From: Parahaliea mediterranea
Lineage (GTDB): Bacteria; Pseudomonadota; Gammaproteobacteria; Pseudomonadales; Halieaceae
DNA: 64,000 nt
Assembly (NCBI RefSeq): GCF_003402235.1
Contig: NZ_QEWO01000001.1
Span: 1,178,001 to 1,242,000 of the forward strand
Reading direction: 5' to 3'
Part shown: piece by piece, positions 15,927-22,506 of the stretch
Layout of the letters: every line of letters begins with the position of its first letter
How positions within the stretch are numbered: the stretch's first letter is position 1
Notes under the pieces: model-generated
Databases searched by the model: none
Told to the model about the DNA's origin: nothing
The model's input: only the letters and a program-made list of their open reading frames with translations
Program-made: the position numbers and the translations under genes

Positions 15927-17476
15927 GCGCTTACCTCCTGGCGGGCCACGCTGCGGCCGGCGCGGCGGCCGAAGAAGGTGCAGTCACCCACCGACAGGCC
16001 GCTGGCGATATAAGGGGCGGTGGGCAGGCCGGCCACCGTGCGGCCGGCGGCATACAAGCCGGGGATCGCCTCGCCGAAGCTGTTGATCACGCGGCCGTCC
16101 ACGTCGGTGTGCAGGCCGCCAAAGGTGTGCGCCGGGAAGAAGGCGCGGTTGACCGACAGATCCCACACCCGGTAGGGCGGGCCCTGTAGCGGCCGCAAGT
16201 AATGGTGGCTTTTGTGGAACAGTGGGTCGCGCCCGACGCTGGCAAAGCGGTTGTAGTAGGCCACCGTGTGCTGCAGCGCCCCCTGGGGGAAGCCCGCCAG
16301 CGCGGCCAAATCGCCAATGGTTGCGCTCTCGGCCACCAGCGGAAAGTTGTCCTGGTGCATTTTGTAGGCGCTGTCATCGTCGGTAATCAGGTAGGCCCGG
16401 CCCTGCTGGTGAAAGGCAATGGCATCGCCCAGCACCCCGTGATAGGACTCCTCGGAGATAAAGCGCTGGCCAAACTGGTTGACCACAATGCCAGACAGCA
16501 CATTCTCCGGCGGGTACATGGGGGCGATGGCAAAACCCTGGTGCATGCGCAGGGCCTCTGCCCCGGCGGCAATGCCCATGTTGATGCCCGCGCCCAGGTC
16601 GCCGGCGTTGCCCCAGGGCACCGAACAGTCGTAAAGCTGCGGCGCGTAGCGCCGCAACATCTCGCGGTTGTGAATAAAGCCGCCGCAGGCCAGCACCACG
16701 CCGCGGCGGGCACGAATGCGCTGGAACCGGCCGGCATCGTCCTGCACCACCATGCCGGCAATGCGCCCGTCGCTCTCCACCACCAGTTGGCGGCCAGACA
16801 CCCCGGCACGGGTGGCCACGCCGGATTCCGCCAGGCGCGCCAGCAGCGCCTCCATCAGGGTGCGCCCGCCATTCATGCCGGACACCCCCGGCACATGGCC
16901 CCGGGGCGCGGGACGGGCGGCATCCACCGCTGGCCAGGCAAGCTCGTTGCCGGAGTAGTAGAGCGACTCATCGCCAAAGGGCAGGCCCTTGGCCTTGGTC
17001 ATTTTCTCCTGGTACGGCACGCCCTGCGCCACCAGCCAGTCGAAATGGGCCGGGCTGCCTTCGCAGTACAGCTGGATTTTATCGAGCTGGGGGTGAAGGG
17101 TACCGGCGGATACGATGAAGTTGTACATGGCCTCGGCGCTGTCTTCGACCCCCAGGGCGCGCTGCAGGGCAGTGCCGCCCCCGGCGTACACCACCCCGCC
17201 GGACATGGCCGAGGAGCCCCCGAGTTTCGGCAGCGATTCAATCAGCAGCACCTCGACCCCCGCTCGCCGTGCCTCCAGCGCCGCGCTGACACCGGCCGAG
17301 CCGGAGCCGGCCACCAGCACATCGGTGGTGACGTCCCAGCTTTTTATCTCGCTGCGCGACAGCAGCGCCGGCGCCGCCGCGCTGCCCGCCGCCACCCCAA
17401 GGCCAGCGGCGCCCGCCAGCCCCTGTAACACGCGCCGCCGGCCGATGGCCGTTGCGCCCTTGCCCTGTTTATCCAT
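15923..17476 (-). CDS. TAT-exported FAD dehydrogenase, 3-ketosteroid dehydrogenase/fumarate reductase-like
   Basis: A 517-residue flavoprotein with a twin-arginine signal (GRRRVLQGLAG). The Rossmann FAD site is VLVAGSGSAGVSAALEA with a downstream glutamate (LLIES). LGGSSAMSGG follows, and the C-terminal FAD loop is GLYAAGRTVAG...PYIASGLSVG. This layout is shared by fumarate reductase flavoproteins, urocanate reductase and 3-ketosteroid dehydrogenases; the HTFGGLHTD motif is of that capping-domain type. Being TAT-exported and coupled by ATGA to a cytochrome c, it probably oxidises or reduces a substrate in the periplasm. The substrate is uncertain. Confidence 0.85.
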   Translation of the reverse strand: MDKQGKGATAIGRRRVLQGLAGAAGLGVAAGSAAAPALLSRSEIKSWDVTTDVLVAGSGSAGVSAALEARRAGVEVLLIESLPKLGGSSAMSGGVVYAGGGTALQRALGVEDSAEAMYNFIVSAGTLHPQLDKIQLYCEGSPAHFDWLVAQGVPYQEKMTKAKGLPFGDESLYYSGNELAWPAVDAARPAPRGHVPGVSGMNGGRTLMEALLARLAESGVATRAGVSGRQLVVESDGRIAGMVVQDDAGRFQRIRARRGVVLACGGFIHNREMLRRYAPQLYDCSVPWGNAGDLGAGINMGIAAGAEALRMHQGFAIAPMYPPENVLSGIVVNQFGQRFISEESYHGVLGDAIAFHQQGRAYLITDDDSAYKMHQDNFPLVAESATIGDLAALAGFPQGALQHTVAYYNRFASVGRDPLFHKSHHYLRPLQGPPYRVWDLSVNRAFFPAHTFGGLHTDVDGRVINSFGEAIPGLYAAGRTVAGLPTAPYIASGLSVGDCTFFGRRAGRSVARQEVSA

Positions 17477-17519
17477 CCCCTGCCCCTCCGTGTTGTTATT
17501 GCGTGAGGCCAGCTTTTCG

Positions 17520-18215
17520 CTAGTTCAATTCGCAGATGTACTGCAGCTTCTGGTTGACCATGTAGGTGCGATGGCGCGGGCCCGTGGCCTGCTCGTCGCC
17601 GCTGGCGTAGCCGGCATCGCCCTCGTACAAAAAGCAGATGCCGCCGTCGATAAACACCATGTTGGGCGCGTAGATCATCGCCTGGCGCTCGCGTACCACG
17701 CAGCGCGCCGCGTTGCAGTCCAGGTGCGACGCCAAGTCCACCAAGCTGACGAAGGTGGGCGGCATCAGGTTGAAGGGGTTGTCCGGGTCGTCAATTTCCG
17801 CCAGCGCCGTGGCCGGCGATACCCAGCGGTGCAGGGCTATCTCGCCGCCATCCACCTGTACCTCCTGGTCATCCTCCAGCACCGCCAGGAAGAACCAGGT
17901 GGAAAAGCGCTTCTTGGCGCCCTCCGGGGTGGTCCAGTGAGACAGGTATTCCAGTTGGTCCTCGGTGATGACCAGGCCCGCCTCTTCCTGGGTTTCGCGG
18001 ATGGCGGCATTCACCGCGCTGCGGTAGTCATCCCCGGGCACCGTGATGTCCGCCGGGTCCACCCGCCCGCCGGGAAACACCCACTGCCCGCCCATGTGGC
18101 GCACCGCGGTGCTGCGCTGCACCAGCAGCACCTCCGGGCCGGTGGGCGCATCGCGCATCAGGATTACCGTGGCGGCCGGGTAGACCGGTGTGACCTCGTC
18201 GCTGGTTTCTATCAC
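17520..18215 (-). CDS. NUDIX hydrolase with extended Nudix loop (NUDT19/acyl-CoA diphosphatase-like)
   Basis: A 231-residue protein whose Nudix box ends in RETQEEAGL (73-81). The first part GGQWVFPGGRVDP is separated from it by an insertion of about ten residues (ADITVPGDDY), a feature of the NUDT7/NUDT19 and YeaB-like CoA/acyl-CoA diphosphatases. It also has FSTWFFLAV and HRWVSPATAL. Members cleave CoA or acyl-CoA to phosphopantetheine and AMP-type products. Its place among acyl-CoA enzymes (thiolase, CitE-like, MaoC) fits such a role. It ends 43 bases before the flavoprotein gene on the same strand. Confidence 0.78.
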   Translation of the reverse strand: MIETSDEVTPVYPAATVILMRDAPTGPEVLLVQRSTAVRHMGGQWVFPGGRVDPADITVPGDDYRSAVNAAIRETQEEAGLVITEDQLEYLSHWTTPEGAKKRFSTWFFLAVLEDDQEVQVDGGEIALHRWVSPATALAEIDDPDNPFNLMPPTFVSLVDLASHLDCNAARCVVRERQAMIYAPNMVFIDGGICFLYEGDAGYASGDEQATGPRHRTYMVNQKLQYICELN

Positions 18216-18272
18216 CCTGTACTCTCCTTTGTGCGCTGTTCAGGCGTTTCGGTGGCTATTTCCCCGCGGTAC

Positions 18273-18725
18273 TCAGGGGAAGAAACGGCTGATGGTATCA
18301 ACCACGCAGGCCGGGCGCTCGCCGCCTTCCACCTCAATTGTCATGCGCACCACCACCTGCACACCGCCTTTCACTTCCTCGGCGCTGACCACCTCACCCG
18401 CACCGCGCAGGCGGCTGCCCACCGGCACCGGCGCCGGAAAGCGCACCTTCTCGCAGCCGTAGTTCACCCCCATGGAGAAGTTCTCCACCTGCAGCACCTC
18501 CGGCAGGAACAGGTTGGCCAGCGACAGGGTGAGATAGCCATGGGCAATGGTTTTGCCAAAGGGGCCATCGGCGGCCTTGACCGGGTCCACGTGAATCCAC
18601 TGGTGATCGCCCGTGGCGTCGGCAAATTGATTGATGCGCTCCTGGGTCACTTCCACCCACTCACTGTGGCCGAGTTGGGTGCCCTCGCTACCGAGCAGGG
18701 CGGCGGGGTTGGCAAAGCTTTTCAT
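18273..18725 (-). CDS. MaoC-family (R)-enoyl-CoA hydratase
   Basis: A 150-residue single hot-dog-domain hydratase. The hydratase-2 motif reads FADATGDHQWIHVD, giving the catalytic pair Asp40 and His45, followed by GPFGKTIAHGYLTLSL. It hydrates trans-2-enoyl-CoA to the (R)-3-hydroxyacyl-CoA. It resembles the NodN/MaoC group. It is on the same strand as, and probably co-expressed with, the NUDIX gene 57 bases downstream. Together with the DUF35-thiolase and CitE-like genes it makes a partial acyl-CoA degradation set. Confidence 0.88.
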   Translation of the reverse strand: MKSFANPAALLGSEGTQLGHSEWVEVTQERINQFADATGDHQWIHVDPVKAADGPFGKTIAHGYLTLSLANLFLPEVLQVENFSMGVNYGCEKVRFPAPVPVGSRLRGAGEVVSAEEVKGGVQVVVRMTIEVEGGERPACVVDTISRFFP

Positions 18726-18925
18726 GACGGTCTTCCATTGTCGTTGGCAAAAAAACGTGCGGGGACTATAGCACCGGCTCCCACAGCGGGCAGCCGTTGC
18801 GGTTTAACTCTGTTCACTGTGGGCAGTTTCCGGGGAAAGGGCGAAGCCGCGCGGCAATACACGTTTTTGCTGCGCAGGCTCCAACGCTATAAAACAACCG
18901 CTCCAGCACCCTAAAAAGGCGCCTT

Positions 18926-19843
18926 TCACACAAACCGGGAGCGCTGCTCCACCAGAAAATCAATCAGCGCCCGCGTCTTGGCGGGCAGTTGCGCGCGCGA
19001 TGGCACATAGAGATAAAAGCCGGGAAAGGGCTTGCACCAGGGGCGCAGCACGCGCACCAGCGAGCCGTCATCGAGGTGCTTTTTAATGCACAGATCCAGG
19101 TGCTTGATCACACCCAGCCCCTGTAGCGCGGCGGACAGCATGCTGTCGTCATCATTGAAAACAGCCCGCCCCTTCGGCTCGAAGAACTGCGCCCCGCCAT
19201 CCTCGGGCGAGGTGAATTGCCAGCGGTCGATGGCGCCGCTGGATGAAAAGCGATAGCCCATGCAGTGGTGATGGGCAAGCTCCGACGGCATACGCGGTTC
19301 GCCATGCGCCTGTAAATAGGCCGGCGAGGCGACTACCGCCATCTCCATAGCCGGTGTGACAGGCACGGCTACCATGTGCTCGTTCAGGCTCTCCCCCAGA
19401 CGGATCCCGGCATCAACGCCTTCAAAGACAATATTGCTTAGGCCGTCACTGGCAATGAGTTCAATGCCAAGGGACGGATACATACCCAGGAATGTTGCCA
19501 GATGAGGCTCCAGCAGCAGCCGCGAGGCCACTCGGGAGGTGCTGATTCTGAGAACTCCTGTAGGCTGATCCGCCGCCTGGCCTACTGCCGACACCGCCAA
19601 CTCGATCGCCCCCAGGGCGGGTTTTAAGGCATCGAACAACCGCTGGCCCTCATCGGTGAGCGACATATGTCGCGTTGTCCGGTGCATCAGGCGCACCCCC
19701 AGATGCTGTTCAAGGGCCTTCAACTGCTGCGACAGTGCAGCGCGAGAGACACCTAGCTCCGCGGCAGCCCGGGTAATACTGCAGTGGCGCGCAATATGGT
19801 AAAACCAGGCGAGCGCGGGGTACTGGGTCGGTTCAATGGGCAT
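18926..19843 (-). CDS. LysR-family transcriptional regulator
   Basis: A 305-residue LysR regulator. The N-terminal winged helix-turn-helix covers about residues 8-66 (YHIARHCSITRAAAELGVSRAALSQQLKALEQ). The effector-binding domain follows, with the usual LRISTSRVASRLLLEPHL opening. It is transcribed divergently from the two alpha/beta hydrolases, with 134 bases between the start codons and a palindrome in that gap, so it most likely controls them and itself. Effector unknown. Confidence 0.9.
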   Translation of the reverse strand: MPIEPTQYPALAWFYHIARHCSITRAAAELGVSRAALSQQLKALEQHLGVRLMHRTTRHMSLTDEGQRLFDALKPALGAIELAVSAVGQAADQPTGVLRISTSRVASRLLLEPHLATFLGMYPSLGIELIASDGLSNIVFEGVDAGIRLGESLNEHMVAVPVTPAMEMAVVASPAYLQAHGEPRMPSELAHHHCMGYRFSSSGAIDRWQFTSPEDGGAQFFEPKGRAVFNDDDSMLSAALQGLGVIKHLDLCIKKHLDDGSLVRVLRPWCKPFPGFYLYVPSRAQLPAKTRALIDFLVEQRSRFV

Positions 19844-19857
19844 TGAAATCGCTTTAT

Positions 19858-19876
19858 TGTTTAGAAAATCTTAACA
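19858..19876. promoter_or_regulatory. Candidate LysR operator
   Basis: An interrupted palindrome TGTTTAG-N5-CTTAACA, six of seven positions symmetric, containing a T-N11-A core as in LysR boxes. It begins 15 bases upstream of the LysR start codon in the divergent intergenic region. Confidence 0.45.
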
Positions 19877-19977
19877 GTCAATTTACTTTTACCACATTTA
19901 TCAACAACAGTCGCTCACCTATTCTTGTAGTCACTGGGCAGCGCGTACTACCCGGCCCCACCACAAGGAGCTTTTCC

Positions 19978-20892
19978 ATGGACACCATTAAAATCAACAC
20001 GCTGAACGGCTACGGCACCACCATCGCCGCCAATCTCTACCTGCCCGATGCGTTCGACAGCACGCAGCAATACCCGGCGCTGGTTGTCTCTCACCCCGGT
20101 GGTGGCGTGAAGGAGCAAACCGCGGGCCTGTACGCCAGACACCTGGCCTCGCACGGGCTGGTGACCATTGCCTTTGACCGCTCCTTCCAGGGGGCCAGCA
20201 GCGGTGAGCCGCGGCAACTGGAAAACCCGCACATCAGTACCGAAGATATCAGCGCCGTAGTTGACTACCTCACCACCCTGCCCTACATCGACCGCGACCG
20301 CATTGGGGCGATGGGCATTTGCGCCGGCGCCGGCTACACCGCCAATGCCGCCATCAACGACCGTCGCATCAAGGCCATTGGCACCGTTAGCGCAGTGAAT
20401 ATCGGCCAGATGTTTCGCAATGGCTGGGAAAATACTATCAAAGACGCCGACGCCGCTGGCCTGCTGGAGCACGGCTCCCAGGCCCGCACCAACGATGCCA
20501 ACAGCCCGGACCTGGCCACCATTCCGCTGGCCCCCCTGCGCAGGGAGGATGCACCGAACGCAGAACTGGAACAGGCGTGGGAGTACTACCACACACCGCG
20601 CTGCCAGCACCCAAACGCACCTGGCTTTACCCTGGCACGCAACCTGAACCAGATCATCACCTACGACGCTTACCACAAAGCTGAGGCCTTCCTGACCCAG
20701 CCCACCCTCTGCGTTGCGGGCAGCGAAGCGGGCAGCAAGTGGATGAGCGAAGATCTGATTGCCCGCGCCGCCAGCCAAGATAAATCCCTGCACCTGGTGC
20801 AAGGCGCAAATCACATGGATTTGTATGATGGCGACGCAGCGGTTAATGAAGCGGTAGCAGCTCTGGGCGCGTTTTTCCAGGCCAAACTCTGA
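19978..20892 (+). CDS. Alpha/beta hydrolase with cysteine nucleophile (YcjY/dienelactone hydrolase-like)
   Basis: A 304-residue alpha/beta hydrolase. The oxyanion strand reads VVSHPGGGVKEQTAG, then AFDRSFQGASSGEPR, then the nucleophile elbow GICAGAGY with Cys115 where most hydrolases have serine. The late histidine is in QGANHMDLYD. This is the YcjY/DLH-type pattern, acting on small esters or lactones. Start ATG 19978 has AAGGAG nine bases upstream; the frame is open back to 19843 but that part overlaps the LysR promoter. The next gene is a paralogue. Confidence 0.82.
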   Translation: MDTIKINTLNGYGTTIAANLYLPDAFDSTQQYPALVVSHPGGGVKEQTAGLYARHLASHGLVTIAFDRSFQGASSGEPRQLENPHISTEDISAVVDYLTTLPYIDRDRIGAMGICAGAGYTANAAINDRRIKAIGTVSAVNIGQMFRNGWENTIKDADAAGLLEHGSQARTNDANSPDLATIPLAPLRREDAPNAELEQAWEYYHTPRCQHPNAPGFTLARNLNQIITYDAYHKAEAFLTQPTLCVAGSEAGSKWMSEDLIARAASQDKSLHLVQGANHMDLYDGDAAVNEAVAALGAFFQAKL

Positions 20893-20957
20893 AACGGCAC
20901 CTGCCTGCACGCAACACATCCGTCCGCTATCTACTTCGAACCGCATTGAGGTGAACC

Positions 20958-21887
20958 ATGACTAGCACCAAACACGTCACGTACCAGAACCTAGGCTGGG
21001 ATTCTGCCGCTGACCTCTATCTTCCGCCTGACTTCGACGAATCCGCTACCTACCCCGCCATCGTCAGCACACACCCGATAGGCAGTTGCAAGGAGCAAAC
21101 CTCCGGCAACATCTACGCACACGCCCTGGCCAAGGCTGGGTTTGTCACCCTGGCTTTCGACGCCAGTTTCCAGGGAGCGAGCGGCGGCACACCACGGTTC
21201 ATTGAAGACCCGTCCATTCGGGTTTCCGATATCCGTTTCGCTATTGATTACTTGTCAACACTGGCCTTTGTCGACGGCGACCGGATTGGCGCGATCGGTG
21301 TTTGCGGCGGAGGTGCCTACACCGTCCACGCAGCCATCACTGACCACCGCATCAAGGCACTGACTTCCATCACGGGTGTGAACTTCGGACGTCTGATGCG
21401 CGAGGGGTTCAGCGAATTCAAGCCCGTTACAGCACTGCAAGCCATGGGCAGGCAGCGAACCGCAGAGGCGCGGGGCAGCGAACGGCATATCATCAACTAC
21501 TTACCTGAGTCCGTCGCTGCGGGACGAAAGGCGGGAATCAGCGATATCGATGTGCTAGAAGCCACCGACTATTACAAGACTCCGCGAGGCCAACAGCCGA
21601 ATGGCGCCACCAGCGGCCTATTTTCCTTCAACAGCGCTGCCATGGGTTGGGATGCCTTCCTGCATGCCGAAACGCTGCTTGTTCAACCGTTGATGGTAGT
21701 GATTGGCGACAAACCCGGCGGATTCGGGGCCTACCGGGACGGCTGGGAAATCTACAGCCGCGCTGCATCCACAGAAAAACATATCGTGGTGGCCGAAGGT
21801 TGGTCACACTACGATCTCTATGACAAAGACGAACCCGTCAACCTGGCCCTTGCCAGCGTAATACCATTTTTTACTAAGCACCTGTAG
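20958..21887 (+). CDS. Alpha/beta hydrolase with cysteine nucleophile, tandem paralogue
   Basis: A 309-residue protein clearly related to the preceding gene. Shared features are the STHPIGSCKEQTSG oxyanion region, AFDASFQGASGGTPR, the elbow GVCGGGAY with Cys116, and the C-terminal histidine in EGWSHYDLYD. The two genes are 65 bases apart and probably form one unit under the divergent LysR. The spread of differences along their length suggests an old duplication with separate substrate ranges. Likely substrates are small esters or lactones; nothing more can be said. Confidence 0.82.
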   Translation: MTSTKHVTYQNLGWDSAADLYLPPDFDESATYPAIVSTHPIGSCKEQTSGNIYAHALAKAGFVTLAFDASFQGASGGTPRFIEDPSIRVSDIRFAIDYLSTLAFVDGDRIGAIGVCGGGAYTVHAAITDHRIKALTSITGVNFGRLMREGFSEFKPVTALQAMGRQRTAEARGSERHIINYLPESVAAGRKAGISDIDVLEATDYYKTPRGQQPNGATSGLFSFNSAAMGWDAFLHAETLLVQPLMVVIGDKPGGFGAYRDGWEIYSRAASTEKHIVVAEGWSHYDLYDKDEPVNLALASVIPFFTKHL

Positions 21888-21893
21888 ACGAGC

Positions 21894-21927
21894 ACGCGCG
21901 CCGAGTACCGCTGCGCCCGGCGCGCGT
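21894..21927. terminator. Strong GC hairpin between convergent genes
   Basis: A perfect ten-base inverted repeat ACGCGCGCCG / CGGCGCGCGT with a 14-base loop begins seven bases after the stop of the second hydrolase gene and faces the minus-strand unit ending at 21970. It lacks a T-run but is well placed to end transcription in both directions. Confidence 0.5.
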
Positions 21928-21969
21928 ATAAGGTTCAGCCATCACAGCAGCAGGACACCGACTCGGACA

Positions 21970-22494
21970 TTAGGGACAGGTAGATCCCGTTTGAAATCTC
22001 CGCACCAAAATACGCCAACGGCGCTGCCGGTAACGGTAAAAGAACTGGGCAAAAAGCCACACCGGCAGCGTGAACAGCCCAGCCCTCACCTCCACGTCGT
22101 CGGTATAGATACAGGTTTGCTGCAGGCCCGTGCTCACCTGGATTCGGTGATTCCAGACCGCCACCAGACCGCCTCCCTCTTGGGTCACCAGGCACCGCTG
22201 GCTATCGCAGATCTCCACAAACGTCAGTGTGTGCATCCAACCGGGGATGATGCCAAAAAACCGCAGGCGCACCGATTCCGTGGCGCCCTGCTGCCATTGC
22301 TCAGGAAGGCGCAGGGCACCAGAGAAACCGAGAACGCCGCGGGACACAAACAGCAGAGTATCGCTTCTTTTGACCAGGGCCCACACGGTGTCAGCCGAGC
22401 TATCCAGACATGTTGTTACTATCAATCGCAATCGTGTTACCGGTGTGTACTGAGCGTGGTGAAATACCCAACCTCGTCGGCATCGCACCAACAC
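21970..22494 (-). CDS. SRPBCC-like small protein
   Basis: About 174 residues, from a GTG at 22494 that lies 12 bases after the TonB receptor stop. The start is uncertain and an internal TTG is possible. The RLIVTTCLDSSADTVWALVKRSDTLLFVSRG stretch is the characteristic opening of START/SRPBCC-like proteins. The later GIIPGWMHTLTFVEI and GLVAVWNHRIQV resemble the strand regions of the polyketide cyclase/dehydrase-type pocket. The C-terminus is hydrophobic then basic (PVWLFAQFFYRYRQRRW), which suggests membrane contact. Function unknown; a lipid- or ligand-binding role is a guess. Confidence 0.6.
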   Translation of the reverse strand: MLVRCRRGWVFHHAQYTPVTRLRLIVTTCLDSSADTVWALVKRSDTLLFVSRGVLGFSGALRLPEQWQQGATESVRLRFFGIIPGWMHTLTFVEICDSQRCLVTQEGGGLVAVWNHRIQVSTGLQQTCIYTDDVEVRAGLFTLPVWLFAQFFYRYRQRRWRILVRRFQTGSTCP

Positions 22495-22506
22495 TCACAG
22501 GGCTTG

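Noticed and set aside
18915-18926. Perfect palindrome AAAGGCGCCTTT at the end of the LysR gene
   Set aside because: There is no loop, it overlaps the stop codon, and neither a terminator nor an operator function is supported.
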